From assembly GCF_963924675.1 (NCBI RefSeq), contig NC_089221.1:87602296-87666295 (forward strand): a stretch of 64,000 bases of DNA. Reading direction: 5' to 3'. The translations under genes and the position numbers were made by a program. This document shows positions 1-11,409 of this stretch, piece after piece. The notes beneath the pieces were generated by a model. It did not search any database. It was given only the letters and a program-made list of their open reading frames with translations, and was not told the DNA's origin. The stretch comes from Phocoena phocoena. Lineage: Eukaryota; Chordata; Mammalia; Artiodactyla; Phocoenidae. How positions within the stretch are numbered: position 1 is the first letter of the stretch; every line of letters starts with the position of its first letter.

Positions 1-1381
1 AAAACTGGACAGCTACATGTGAAAGAATGAAATTAGAACACTCCCTACCACCATACACAAAAATAAACTCAAAATGGATTAAAAACCTAACTGTAAGGCC
101 AGACACTATAAAACTCTTAGAGGAAAATATAGGCAGAGCACTCTATGACATAAATCACAGCAAGATCTTTATTGACCCACCTTCTAGAGAAATGGAAATA
201 AAAACAAAAATAAACAAATGGGACCTAATGAAACACAAAAGCTTTTGCACAGCAAGGCAAACCATAAACATGAAAAGACAACCCTCAGAATGGGAGAAAA
301 TATTTGCAACTGAAACAACTGACAAAGGATTAATCTCCAAAATTTACAAGCAGCACATGCAGCTCAATATCAAAAACACAAACAACCCAATCCAAAAATG
401 GACGGAAGACCTATATAGACATTTCTCCCAGGGAGATATACAGATTGCCAACAAACACATGAAAGGATGTTCAGCATCACTAATCATTAGAGAAATGCAA
501 ATCAAAACTACAGTGAGGTATCGCCTCACACCAATCAGAATGGCCATCATCAAAAAATATACAAACAATAAATGCTGGCGAGGGTGTGGAGAAAAGGGAA
601 CCCTCTTGCACTGTTAGTGGGAATGTAAATTGATACAGCCACTATGGAGAATAGTATGATGGTTTCTTAAAAAACTAAAAATAGAACTACCTTATGACCC
701 AGCAATCCCACTATTGGGCATATACCCTGAGAAAACCATAGTTCAAAAAGAGTCATGCACCACAATGTTCATTGCAGGTCTATTTACAATAGCCAGGACA
801 TGGAAGCAACCTAAGTGTCCATTGCCATATGAATGGATAAAGAAGATGTGGCACATATATATAATGGAATATTACTCAGCCATTAAAAGAAACGAAATTG
901 AGTTATTTGTAGTGAGGTGGATGGACCTAGAGACTTTCATACAGAGTGAAGTAAGTTAGAAAGAGAAAAATAAATACCATATGCTACATTCCACAAACAT
1001 ATGGAATCTAAGAAAAAAAAATAGTTCTTAAAAACCTAGGGGCAGGACAGGAATAAAGACACAGCCGTAGAGAATGGACTTGAGGACATGGTCGGGGGAA
1101 ATGTAAGCTGGGATGAAGTGAGAGAGTGCCATGTACTTATATCTACTACCAAATGTAAAATAGCTAGTGGGTAGCAGCCGCATGGCACAGGGAGATCAGC
1201 TCGGTGCTTTGTGAACACCTAGAAGGATGGGACAGGGAGGGTTGGGGGGAGACGCAAGAGGCAGGAGATATGGGGATATATGTATATGTACAGCTGATTC
1301 ACTTTGTTATAAAACAGAAACTAACACACCATTGTAAAGCAATTATACTCCAATTAAGATATTCAAAAAATAATAAAATAA
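1..1381 (+). mobile_element. L1 LINE, 3' part (copy A), cut by the window edge
   Basis: The left edge falls inside L1 ORF2. The ORF2 C-terminal region runs to about 959, then a 3' UTR continues to a degraded A-rich tail at about 1365-1381. The sequence aligns by eye over its whole length with the L1 at 53786-55532, from the segment around 54148 to the end. Differences are scattered point changes and small indels. The 5' target duplication is outside the window, so the full insertion length is unknown. The family is a cetartiodactyl-type L1; the subfamily was not determined. Confidence 0.9.
3..959 (+). pseudogene. L1 ORF2 C-terminal remnant (copy A)
   Basis: This is the end of the L1 endonuclease/reverse-transcriptase protein; the window begins well downstream of the RT domain. 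The frame is open from position 3 to a TAG at 615-617 and then continues in the same frame to a TAG at 957-959, with no frameshift. Before the first stop lies the C-terminal cysteine motif ([13 protein letters not shown]). The TAG replaces a Trp codon just before the last Cys of the usual C-x3-C-x7-H-x4-C pattern. Downstream residues such as the [15 protein letters not shown] and MEYYSAIKRN blocks still match L1 ORF2 ends. The copy is non-functional, and its start is outside the window. Confidence 0.88.
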
Positions 1382-2960
1382 CATTACTTAAATTATATGG
1401 TCTTTCAATGTTTCTAATTTCCCAGATTTGTTCAAAAATTGCTCTAAAAAATCAGCTCAACAGGTGAAACTGGAAATTAATCTAACCTGGGAGTACTTAA
1501 GAAGACATTTTCATAATTCTGGCAAGCCAGCATTAAAGAGAGCAAGTTGAGAATTGCAAAAGGCAGGACAAGTGATCACACATGACTATATGACTAGCAC
1601 TTGTCATTCTAAAATGCCTCATCTTCATGCTTCTTTCAAAGGACTGTTAAAAGAAAAATAAATTTATCAGTGGAACTTAAGAAGTTGTTCTCTCCTTAGT
1701 ATGGTGATAACTAGCTCAGAGCAATCAACAATCAATCAGTCAGTAATAGAAAAGGAAGAAATGATCCCTTGTAGTCTATGAAGGGAATGTCATCATACAC
1801 AAGGGAAACTATAAGCAGATTTTGCAATTTAATGGACAAGCTACTCAAACTTTCCACCGAAACATATGTTAAGCCCTGCTATTACCTAGGAGACAAAAGG
1901 AACAATTTTCCCTGAGTGTCCTGTCTTGTTTCCACAGATCCTAAGATATTGTTTAGATTGGCAAATAGTCTGTAAACAAACGTTTCATCACTGTGAACAA
2001 CCTATCATTATAATAACTGCAGAAAAATAATGCAAAATGAACTGATAAGACAAAATTATATATACAAAGTATGCATATTTAGGTTTTATTTTAGTGTAAA
2101 TCATATGATTTACTTGAAATTTTTATAATATTTCTACAATTTATTTTCTTATCCTTAGCTTAAAAAACATGGTGAGGCTCTTGTTTACCTAACTGGTTGA
2201 TTTGGAACAAACTGTTAGCTGACTTTTTTTTTTTTTTTTTTTTTTTGAGAGGGAGAAAAATTACTTACTTTAGTACCGAATTCTCTATTATCTAGTCAGC
2301 TGGGCTCTTGGGGAAGTTCTCTGGGCTATGTTTAAAGAAGCTCCCTACAGCTAGGAGTGAAGATCTTTTTTCTGTAGTTTGCAGAACTAGTCTAGTCTGC
2401 AATAACCTCAGGCATTTCATAAGGGTAATTATTGACATCCAAACTTTTGTTTGTCTCTTCAGAGACAGAGGGGGTTCAGTTACTTTTCAATATCTTGTCT
2501 CTGACCAACATTTCTAATATTTCTGAGAAGTATACTTTGAATGTTTTGCAAATAAAAGACAAGAAATATGTAGCACAGACCTCAAGCTTGTCTTAGGTTC
2601 AACTTCACTTCCAGGGGTCGCTATGTCTTTTGACTCAGTTATCATAAAGTGGGAATGGAAAACAATTACAGAAATGTTTTTTGAAACAATGTTATTAATC
2701 AAGACATAAAAAGAAGAGTAGAAGCAATTTTCTGAACATTTCAGGAAAATTTGGCCCAGAGGAAGCTAGTCAATATGACTTTTACTAATCAGATTACCAG
2801 TTAATGAAATCAGCCGGAGCACAAACCTGCATTTTCCTTAGCTGATGATGAAACTAAACTTTCTTTTAGTTAGACGTGCGCTCTGCCAGCTCTGTATATT
2901 TTATTTCAGGTATACGTATATCCACAAGTAACAAAAATGTAACTTAAAAAAGCAATGCTA
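1382..2960. other. Unassigned AT-rich DNA
   Basis: I recognise no gene or repeat family here. The only distinct element is a run of about 22 T at 2225-2246, which could be the A tail of an unrecognised antisense retroposon. Confidence 0.5.
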
Positions 2961-3280
2961 GGGACTTCCCTGGTGGCGCAGTGGTTAAGAATCCGCCTAC
3001 CAATGCTGGGGACATGGGTTTGAGCCCTGGTCTGGGAAGATCCCACACGCCGCAGAGCAACTAAGCCCGTGTGCCACAACTACTGAGCCTGAGCTCTAGA
3101 ACCCATGAGCCACAAATACTGAGCCTGCACGCCTAGAGCCCGTGCTCCGTAACAAGAGAAGCCACCACAATGAGAAGCCCGCGTACCACAATGAAGAGTA
3201 CCCCCACTTGCCACAACTAGAGAAAGCCCATGCACAACAACAAAAACCCAACACAGCCAAATATAAAAATAAATAAATAA

Positions 3281-3320
<40 letters not shown>
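2961..3320 (+). repeat. Long CHR-family tRNA-derived SINE
   Basis: It starts with a tRNA-like head (A-box core TGGCGCAGTGG). The body is longer than in the young copies, with repeated 'ctgagcctg' and 'gccacaacta' modules, and ends in an (AAAT)n tail that runs into an (AT)n microsatellite at about 3283-3317. Many CpG sites have decayed, so it is older than the 205-bp copies. The other long copy in the window is 46596-46975. I found no clear target duplication. Confidence 0.85.
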
Positions 3321-3321
<1 letters not shown>

Positions 3322-3537
3322 GAATCTATTTTTTAAAAAGAATATTTGCATAATCTCAAAATTCAAGAACTGCTTGAGGAAAACACTGTATAAAAGGAGT
3401 GGTAGAATACTCAATACATTTATAGGAGTGATTTAGAGTCACAGCCATTTTCATTACATAACAGAATTTGGATGATAGACACAGTGCATCATAACTGAAT
3501 GTGCATGAATACTGAGGTGAGAAGCATTATCCTAGGG

Positions 3538-3723
3538 CGGTGGTTCTCAAAGCATCATCCTCAGATCAATAGCATCAGCATTTCCAGGGAAGTTGTTAAA
3601 AATGCAAATCCTACACCCCAGACCTAGTGCATCAGACACGCAGAGGATAGGGCCCAGCACTCAGGGGTGGCTTTCAACAATCCCTCAGGAGATTCTGTGC
3701 TCACTAAAGTTTGAGAATCACTA
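3538..3723 (-). mobile_element. MER5A-like nonautonomous hAT-Charlie DNA transposon
   Basis: The left end resembles the MER5 terminal repeat (cggtggttctcaaag) and the right end reads tttgagaatcacta, the inverted counterpart. The centre (cagcatttcc, then aaatgcaaatcc) also fits MER5A read in reverse. The length of about 186 bp is typical. An 8-bp duplication is not obvious. Identification is from memory of the family. Confidence 0.75.
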
Positions 3724-3785
3724 GTCCGGTGAAGTTTCTCTCTCCTAGGACATAAGGTAATTTTTTTATGAATTATGATACCTTC

Positions 3786-4540
3786 TTTTAAAACAAAATG
3801 CTTGATTTATGCATTCATTCAGCTAGCATTTATTGACTATGCACTTGATGCCAAGGGCAGTGCTAGGCATTAAGATATAGTTGGGAAGAAAACAACCATT
3901 GTTCCAACAATGGTTGAAATGGTTGACAGTATGAAAACAACATACTGTCTGGTGGAGGAGAAAAACACAAACGGTAGAGCAAATAATACTAACTATAAAG
4001 GAGGATTATGAAGCATGTGAATAGGGAGCAGTATAAAGTAAAACAGGGTGTGAGTGGAGAAAACTTACTGTGGATAGGTAATTTGTCTGTCTGTGGAGGT
4101 GATATTTGGAGGAAGGAACAGCAGGAGTGAAGACCACACATCAGGAAAGAGCCCTGGGAGTGGTAGGACCTGAATGAGGTTCAGGATGACTGAACTCAAG
4201 CAAGTAGGTTGGACAGTGACAAGATGTGAATTTGAAAACTTTTGAAACAAGTTTTCATTTTACTTAATTTGCAATTGTTAATTTGTGAAGGATTTATTAG
4301 GTGAATTGCAATGGTAGATTTGCTTTTTCAAAGATCACTTTGTTTTGTTAAAGGAGGAATGAGCAAGAAGAGAGATATGAGTGGAGGTGAGACAACCAGT
4401 TATGAAGTTGCTACAATAATGAGAGAGAGAAAGGGAGGGAGGGAGGGAGAGAGACAGAGAAAATGATGATTGCTGAGCTGGAGTGATGGCAGAGAAGAAA
4501 ACTGGATGAATTTGAAAGTGTACACCATATGAATATCTAA
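3786..4540 (-). mobile_element. L2 LINE 3' region, antisense
   Basis: The block begins with the reverse complement of the L2 3' end (gcatttattgac, then gtgctaggcat). It continues through phrases seen in the other antisense L2 copies here (aggacctgaatga, a 'ggtgag...ccagttatgaag' stretch, then 'gatggcagagaagaaaactgg'). Two perfect hairpins at 3894-3949 and a GA-rich expansion at 4421-4461 interrupt it. It is old and strongly diverged, and the boundaries are approximate. Confidence 0.65.
4421..4461. repeat. GA-rich simple repeat
   Basis: A purine-only run of GAGA and GGGA units (gagagagaaagggaggg and similar), probably a local expansion inside the surrounding L2. Confidence 0.8.
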
Positions 4541-5608
4541 TTCTGTTGTCATACTGTAGTTTTCTGCTACCTCTATTCAAGGGAAATTCAGAGGCTACTG
4601 TTTTGTTTTTCCTGCCATATCATCATCTAGATGGCCTCAGTTTACCACTGCTGACAGCAAGAATGAACATGAAAATATGTGAATACTGCTTTTCCCAGAT
4701 TCTCAGACCTGAATACAAGTATATCCATCATGATGAGGGTTAAGCAGTTCTTTAGTTAAAACGTTTAGCTACTTGCTCCAAAGCCAGAGAGAGTCTAGAT
4801 GAGAGAAGTGTTCTTTTTCATTTTACCAATAAAAGAGAACCTCACCACCAAGAATTTTGGATTTAATGTCCTATGTGAATACTCCCTAAGCCTTCCAAGA
4901 TGTCCCAAATAGATGTTCTTTCATTCTCTGACTTTCCCCCTTCCTTCCTACTTCCTGCAGTTCATTCCTTCCCCTCTGGTAATCCCATTAACACACATTC
5001 TGATTCTTAAAGCAATAGAAATGCAGCAGACCACCTAATGAAAGTCCCAGACTCTATAGCAGTGATGCCGAGGGAGGACCTAATGGTCTTTTTAAGAACA
5101 CAGAAAGCTAATTTGTGATGTAATGTTAAAATGTAACATTCGTTTATTCATCTTCAAATTTTTATTCATAGTAATTCGGTCACACCAAAGCCTTGTGCTG
5201 GTGCCAGAATGGTTTCTAGTGTCTAGCAAAAGTAGGACTGGTGATAATGGCTTATATAGGGAGAAGAGTTCATTGCTCTGCTTACAAGATATCACATTTT
5301 GGGAAGAATGAAGATGTCACCACAGTAGTCCAGATAAAAAATAATGGTGGCTACTTACAAAGACTCTAGGACATCCTCACTGGCCATCATCAATATAGAG
5401 CTGTGGCATCTCTCTAGAAGACCTCATCTCTTCCAAGTACCACACAAATACACTACCTATATGCAGGAAGTGGACAGAGGAATTGAGAGGGAGAAGAAGA
5501 AGGCAGAGAATGAGACAGAAAGTCCAATGTCCTGCCTCCACATGTGCCACCACAATATCTGGGGAAAATTTATTGGCTGATTCTTAAAAATCTCCAGCTA
5601 TACACAGC
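4541..5608. other. Unassigned DNA
   Basis: I see no recognisable gene or repeat. Short open frames on both strands show no family motifs and no shared frame. Confidence 0.5.
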
Positions 5609-5621
5609 GCACCATATTTCT

Positions 5622-7166
5622 TTGTGTGTGTGTGTTTTCAATTAATATTTTTACTTTGTTTTTCATTGAAGTAGAGTTGATTTAAAATATTATATTAGTT
5701 TCAGGTGTATGACATAGTGATTCAATATTTTTATGGATTATAGTCCATTTAAAGTTATTATAAAATATTGGCTGTGTTCCCTGTGCTGCACATTATATCC
5801 TTGTTGCCTATTTATTTTATACATAATAGTTCGTCCCTTACCCCTATCTTGCCCCTTCCCTTTCCCTCTCCCCACTGGTAACCACTAGTTTGTTCTCTAT
5901 ATCTGTGAGTATGTTTCTGTTTCATTATATTCAGTTGTTTGTTTTAGTTTTTAGATTCCATATATAAGTGATAACAAACAGTATTTGTCTTTCTCTGTCT
6001 GACTTATTTCACTAAGCATAATACCATCCAAGTCCATCCATGTTTTTGCAAATGGCAGAATTTTATTCTTTTTTATAACTGAGTAATATTCCATTGTATG
6101 TATCCATTCATCTGTTGATGGACACTGAGGTTGTTTCCATATCTTGGCTATTGTAAATAATGCTGCTATGAACATTGGGGTGCATGCATCTTTTTGAATT
6201 AATGTTTTCATTTTCTTCAGATATATAGTGAGGGGTGGAATTGCTGGATCATACAGCAGTTTTATTTTTTGTTTTCTGAAGAACCTCCATTCTGTTTTCT
6301 ATACTGGCTGCACCAATTTACATTCCCACCAACATCTTACTAGGGTTCCCTTTTCTCCATATCCTTGCCAACATTTGTTATGTGTAGACTTTTTGATGCT
6401 AGCCATTCTGACAGGTGTGAGGTGATATCTCATTGCGGTTTTAATTTGCATTTCTCTCATGATTAGCAATGTTGAGCACCTTTTCATATGCCTATTGACC
6501 ATTTGTGTAACTTCTTTGGAAAAATGTCTATTCAGGCCTTCTGCCCATTTTTTAATTGGTTGTTTGTTTTTTTGATATTGAGTTGTATGAGCTGTTTATA
6601 TATTTTGGATATTTTGGATATATTGTCAGTCATATCATTTGTAAATATTTTCTCCCATTCAGTAGGTTGTCTTTTTTTTTTTTTTTTTTGGCAATGGTCT
6701 CTTTTGTTGTGCAAATGCTTTTAAGTTTAATTGGTCCCATTTGTTTAGTTTTGCTTTCATTTCTTTTGCTATAGGATACAGATGCAAAAAAATGTTGCTA
6801 TGATTTATGTCAAAGAGTGTTCTGCCTATGCTTTCTTCTAGGAGTTTTATGGTTTCCAGTCTTACAGTTAGATCTTTAATCCCTTTTCAATTTATTTTTG
6901 TACATGGTGTGAGAAAATGTTTTAATTCTATTTTCTTATGTGTAACTGCCCAGTTTTCCCAGCACGACTATTGAAGAGACTATCTTTCTCCATTGTATAT
7001 TTTTGCCTCCTTTGTCCTAGATTAATTGACCATAGGTATGTCAGTTTATTTCTGGGCTTTCTATTCTGTTCCATTGATCTATGTGTCTGTTTTTGTGCCA
7101 GTATCATACTGATTTGATTACTGTAGCTTTGTAGTATAATCTGAAGTCAGGGAGCATGATACCAGA
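5622..7166 (-). mobile_element. 5'-truncated L1 LINE, antisense (copy C), with 13-bp target duplication
   Basis: The + strand carries the reverse complement of L1 3' UTR, then ORF2. The insertion is bounded by a perfect 13-bp duplication, gcaccatatttct, at 5609-5621 and 7167-7179, which fixes both ends. It is 5'-truncated within ORF2, at a point just upstream (in L1 terms) of where copy B is still readable. The 3' tail has decayed to a TG/T-rich stretch. A run of T at about 6672-6690 is a later A expansion. It is more diverged than copies A and B. Confidence 0.92.
5951..7100 (-). pseudogene. L1 ORF2 C-terminal remnant (copy C)
   Basis: Reading right to left, ORF2 fragments can be followed in several frames. 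The segment ending near 6299 contains the complete C-terminal cysteine motif ([18 protein letters not shown]; one Cys is replaced by Tyr and the His by Arg). At the codon that is TAG in copies A and B this copy has TGG (Trp; complement at 6329-6331). The last segment (5951-6211) carries the AALFTIAKIWKQPQCPS and MEYYSVIKKN blocks. Stops and frameshifts show a dead copy. Confidence 0.8.
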
Positions 7167-7179
7167 GCACCATATTTCT

Positions 7180-7617
7180 GATTAGGAACTTTCTTCATTG
7201 ATGTGGTAAATACAAATAATAAGTGCTATTGTTGTTTTTTGACTTTCAAAAAATACTTGGTCTAGCAGCTATGCTGAAAAGAGCAGTTCCATTACTTTTC
7301 TCTGTTTGCTCAGATATAATGAGATTTTGCTCATTATATATATTTATATATGCTTAGGAAAAACATGTACATGCTTTTCAGTACCATACTCAAACTTCCC
7401 AATTCATAATGTTTTTTATAAAAATGGTCAGTGAATTTCAAGAATTATATATAACTATTCCCCCAAGTTTGAGCAAGCTAGATAACACCATCAGTCATGA
7501 TAATGCCTAGTGCGTTTATGAACATTTAAAGTTATATTTGTTTTATGTCTTGCTATAATAAATGTTCTACATTCATGGTTTTTAAAATTCCATTTGCCAT
7601 TTATCTGCTCAGTTTTA
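7180..7617. other. Unassigned AT-rich DNA
   Basis: Nothing recognised between the L1 insertion and the dinucleotide microsatellite. Confidence 0.5.
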
Positions 7618-7640
7618 TATGTGTATGTGTATGTGTGTGC

Positions 7641-7682
<42 letters not shown>

Positions 7683-7709
7683 ATGTGTGTGTATATATAT
7701 ATATATATA
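7618..7709. repeat. Compound TG/TA microsatellite
   Basis: Alternating purine-pyrimidine tract made of TATG/TG units, an uninterrupted TA block, a second TG block and a final TA block. Likely to be length-polymorphic. Confidence 0.95.
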
Positions 7710-7734
7710 AAATGATCCCTTATATCTCATCTCC

Positions 7735-8380
7735 AGCCCTATTCCCTCATTGGACCTCCAGACTAGAATAATACTATATTCAACTCCCTATGTAACATAT
7801 CTGCTTAGACGTATCAGATGTATCTCAAACTTAATATGGCCAAAAGTATATAAATTCAAGAATAAATAAATAAAACTTACTTATCCATGAATACTTGCTC
7901 TTCTCCTAATCATCCCCACATAGTAAATGGCACCACTGTCCACTCAATTGCTGAAATTAAAATTTAGGTGTTTTCCTTGATTCTTTCCTGTTATCCTTCT
8001 CTCCCCTTCATCTAGTCCATCATCAAATACTAAAATTCCACATTTAGAAAGATACTTCTGAATGGGTCCAGTTGTAACCCAAGCCACTGTCATCTTTCCG
8101 ATGCATTGGTACAATGACATTCTAACAGCCCCCTTTTTCTATTCTTGCTGCCTATGTTCCATTCTTTTCCCAGCAGCCAAAATGGTATTTTTAAGAAAAA
8201 AATTAGATCATGCCACTGCCTTGCTTAAAAGATCCCAGTAATTCCATAGCCACTTTGAATAACAACCAAGTTTCTTTCTTTGTCTTATGAAGCCCTACAT
8301 GATCTAGTCTCTACCTATCCCTCTGACCCGTGGCCTCAGACTCACCAAACTGCTCACCTCTTACTGACTGAACTTTAGAC
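7735..8380 (+). mobile_element. L2 LINE, first of three pieces
   Basis: It matches L2 ORF2 3' sequence in sense orientation. Recognisable phrases are 'aaacttaatatggccaaaa', 'aatggcaccactgtccactc', 'agatcatgccactgcc' and 'gccctacatgatctagtc'. The element continues at 8589 and again at 9097 after two later insertions. It is strongly diverged. Confidence 0.75.
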
Positions 8381-8588
8381 CTGTGCTGTTCAACACTGTA
8401 ACCACTAGTCACATGTGGCTATTTCAACTTCAGTTCAAATCCATTAAACTTAAATAAAATTAAAAACTCAGTTCCTCATTTACTCTAGTTACATTCCAAG
8501 TGTCTAACAATCATAAGTGGTTAGTAGCTACCATACTGGACAGCTCAGAGATTTCTGTAATCTCAGAAAGTTCTATTGGACAATGCTA
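8381..8588 (-). mobile_element. MER58-like hAT-Charlie DNA transposon inserted in L2
   Basis: The ends are inverted (ctgtgctgttcaaca at the left, ttggacaatgcta at the right), and the internal phrase 'ccactagtcacatgtggct' is typical of this group. It is flanked by an 8-bp duplication with one mismatch, ctttagac (8373-8380) and ctctagac (8589-8596), the length expected for hAT elements. The L2 reads through once the element is removed. The family name is from memory. Confidence 0.75.
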
Positions 8589-8742
8589 CTCTAGACAAAC
8601 TAGTTTTTCCCCCTATTTCCTGAATATGCCAGTTGTGTTCCCAAAACAAAGTCTTTGTCCTTGCTCTTCCTTCTCCATGGATTGTTCTATCCCAGTGTGT
8701 CTGTATAGTTCCTTTTCACTTATATCTCAGTGTAAATGTCAT
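8589..8742 (+). mobile_element. L2 LINE, second piece
   Basis: Continues the L2 from 7735-8380 after the hAT insertion ('cctgaatatgccag', 'ccttgctcttcc', 'gtgtaaatgtcat'). It ends exactly at the GTCAT target site of the LTR that follows. Confidence 0.7.
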
Positions 8743-9096
8743 TGCTATAGTCTGAATATTTGTATCCCTGCAATATTCATATGTGGAAGCCCTAATCTCC
8801 AGTGTGATGGTATTTGGAGGTAGAGGCTTTGGGAGCTAATTAGGCCATGAGTGGAGCTCTCATGAAGGGATTAGTGCTCTTATAAAAAGGCAGAGAGCCG
8901 ATCTCTCTCCACCACGCGACGATACACTAAGAAGGCAACAATTGCAAACCAGGAAAAGTGTTCTCACCAGACACTGAAACTGCTGGTACTTTGTTCTTGG
9001 ACTTCCCAACCTCCAGAACTGTGAGAAATAAATATCTGTTGTTTAAGCCCCCCAGCTTATGATGATTTGTTATTGCAGCCCAAGCTGGCTAAGACA
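8743..9096 (+). mobile_element. MLT1A-like solo LTR (ERVL-MaLR) with 5-bp target duplication
   Basis: It starts with TG (tgctatagtctgaat) and ends with CA (gctggctaagaca), and is flanked by a perfect 5-bp duplication GTCAT at 8738-8742 and 9097-9101. Characteristic phrases are 'gtgatggtatttggaggt', 'gggattagtgctcttataa' and 'cctccagaactgtgagaa'. The polyadenylation hexamer AATAAA lies at about 9027-9032. About 354 bp matches a full MaLR LTR. There is no internal retroviral sequence, so this is a solo LTR. Confidence 0.9.
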
Positions 9097-9350
9097 GTCA
9101 TCTTCCTAGACCAATGAGTCTAAAATCACCACCCAGGCACTCCCTTCATATGACCTAATTTAAATTTCTGCATTGCATTTGTAACTATTTCTTATTTCTC
9201 TTGGTCATTTTTTGTTTGTTTGTTGTCTGTCTGCCCTACCAGAATTTAGGTTTCATGGCACTGAGACTTCATCTGTGTTTTGTTCACAGCTGTATCACTT
9301 ACCTAGACTTATATTTGGCAAGTATCAAAAAATACTTGTGGAAGGAAGGA
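9097..9350 (+). mobile_element. L2 LINE, third piece (3' end)
   Basis: The L2 resumes after the LTR ('ctaaaatcaccacccaggc') and runs through its 3' end ('ccagaatttaggtttcatgg', 'tgttcacagctgtatcact', then 'aaaaatacttgtggaagg'). Removing the hAT and MLT1A elements gives one continuous L2 of about 1.05 kb. Confidence 0.75.
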
Positions 9351-9881
9351 GGTCAGGAGGGGAAATCTCTTACTGTTTGTAGTATGTATCAATTCCAACA
9401 TATTAATATTTAGAAGAAAACATCTCACAGAAATAAAATGTAAGCACCTAATATAAATACAATAATGAATTTAGTAAATTCATTTTGGATTAAATTTAAA
9501 GTCCAGTGCTAATATTCCAGCTCTGATTCTGTCTTGGATATATCATTTTGCTTCTAAGAGCCTCCATCTTATTTATAAAAGAAGGAATTAAGACTAGAGT
9601 TAAAAGATTTCTTACAGTTCCGAATTCTGCGTACTTATGAAGGTATTGAACCTAGGAGGAATATTCAACTCTCTTAATATATCTAGAAAGTACCTGTTCA
9701 TGTATCCTTTCTTATTATGTGAATATTCTGTGAATATTTTCTGTGAATATTTTAGCTGTATCTTAACTCATCATCACATTGTACGGTCTTAAGCTGCCTA
9801 AGTGTTCATGAAGTAAAATTTTTAAAAGGAAGTTTAATCACATTATATTAGAGAAAGTTTTGCTATAAAGAAACTAACCTA
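9351..9881. other. Unassigned DNA with a small tandem repeat
   Basis: No gene or transposon recognised. At 9718-9753 the unit 'tgtgaatatt(tt)c' occurs three times in a row. Confidence 0.5.
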
Positions 9882-10087
9882 GGGGCTTCCCTGGTGGCGC
9901 AGCGGTTGAGAGTCCGCCTGCCGATGCAGAGGACACGGGTTCATGCCCCGGTCCGCGAAGATCCCACATGCCGCGGAGCAGCTGGGCCCGTGAGCCATGG
10001 CCACTGAGCCTGCGCGTCCGGGGCCTGTGCTCCGCAACAGGAGAGGCCACAACAGTGGGAGGCCCACGTACCGAAAAAAAAAAAAAA
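9882..10087 (+). repeat. Young CHR-family SINE, copy 1
   Basis: A complete element of about 205 bp. The tRNA-Glu-like head (A-box core TGGCGCAGCGG; B box GGTTCATGCCC) is followed by the GC-rich body (ccgcggagcagctgggcccg) and an A tail at about 10073-10087. The flanks share aaagaaactaacctag (9867-9882) and aaagaaactaagctaa (10085-10100), an imperfect target duplication. The head is an internal RNA polymerase III promoter, as in all copies below. Confidence 0.95.
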
Positions 10088-10100
10088 GAAACTAAGCTAA

Positions 10101-11369
10101 TCATTAAATCAGAATTTAGGGACATATTTACATGAAGATATCAAATTAACCACAATATAATTGATTATTAAGCAATTGATCAGATCAAATTAAACAATTA
10201 AGACCTTTACATTATTCTGCTGTAGGCATGTCGAGTCATATGCATATAGCCAAAAAGCCAGGTGAAAACAACCCTATCCTGATGAGAACTCCTGTTAGAA
10301 ATTTCTAAGTATGGAAACTACACCCTTGTATGTTCAAAGAGAACAGGTTTACATAGCTAGGCTTTTATATATCAGATCTTCTTAGGAGACAGTCTACTTA
10401 AGAGAAGTAAATTCTCAAAGGAAACTACTTAGTCGGGCATCCATGTCACAACATCAAAAAGAGTCCAGTCTGGGAAGACTCCACATAGTTCATTCACATG
10501 AAGATTTTCTGAGGCAGTTGTAAGCCAGGGTTTTATCATATTCATATCTATATCTTCCCCAGGATCTACAACATTACATTGAATACTAGATGAACTACAA
10601 ATATTTAAGAAGTCAATATTTAAAAGGCAAAACAATTGTTTTTTAGATGAAGTTATATAACTTTGATGAAACTTTTGGCCATTCATAAGGAGTCTCTTAA
10701 TTTTTCATATCCCCCTTAGGCACTCAGGAAAGAGGCTCAGACTATTTTCAGAAAGAAATGTGGGTGGCATCCTCCAGTGCAGTGTCTCCAAATGAGAACA
10801 TAGTGATGAGATAAGAATTATCTTCATATCCAAACTGCTGAATAAGAACAAGCTCCAAAAACAGAGGAAGGCCCACACTGCCAAAGATAGTTTGTTACTA
10901 GAGCATTGCAATACTTGAGATTTACTGCTTATTAAAATGCAAAAGGCCATTACTTCCCCCAGAACAAATTTTGTGAACAGAGAGGAACCTAGGAAGCTTT
11001 TAGCCCATTTCCTGAATCATAAACAAAGAGCTCCATACACAGTGACTGTATGAGATGTAAAGGGGAGTATATTATATAATCCTTATTGGATTACTCAAAG
11101 CCTCAGCGAAGCTACTTTCAGAAGTGATATAAATCAAAGCTAACTGCTTCCATAGAAAAGCAATCAAGTTTTTAAGAGAATATCTTTGTACCTGAGGTTG
11201 TACAGTAAGATTTAGATGCTTCTATTAGGACCTTTGCTATGGAACATACTTAAGTAATTATAAAGATTCAGCCTGGAAAAACACCTGGACAGACTCCCAA
11301 GGGAATTAAATCTTTTGGTTTCAGGTTTTGGATACTTTATGGAAGTATTTCCCCATGCACTTTCTGAAA

Positions 11370-11370
<1 letters not shown>
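10101..11370. other. Unassigned DNA
   Basis: Two consecutive minus-strand open frames (10429-10686 and 10705-10950) lie here, but they have no recognisable motif and are in different frames. I see no repeat signature. Confidence 0.5.

Positions 11371-11406
<36 letters not shown>
11371..11406. repeat. (CA)n microsatellite
   Basis: About 18 uninterrupted CA units. Confidence 0.97.

Positions 11407-11409
<3 letters not shown>

Noticed and set aside
3217..3414. Minus-strand frame with a Tyr-Ile repeat resembling a membrane segment
   Set aside because: Translation of the SINE tail and AT microsatellite.
7618..7709. CRISPR-like or origin-like array
   Set aside because: A simple dinucleotide microsatellite without spacers. 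No array with regular unique spacers exists in the window.
7618..7730. Open frame rich in Tyr-Ile and Thr-His
   Set aside because: Translation of the TG/TA microsatellite.
9910..9975. tRNA gene
   Set aside because: A-box and B-box-like sequences are present, but they are the head of a SINE and the cloverleaf is degraded. The same holds for all CHR copies.
10429..10950. Two consecutive minus-strand frames as a possible broken gene
   Set aside because: They are in different frames, have no recognisable motif and ordinary composition. Random open frames of about 85 codons are expected in 64 kb.
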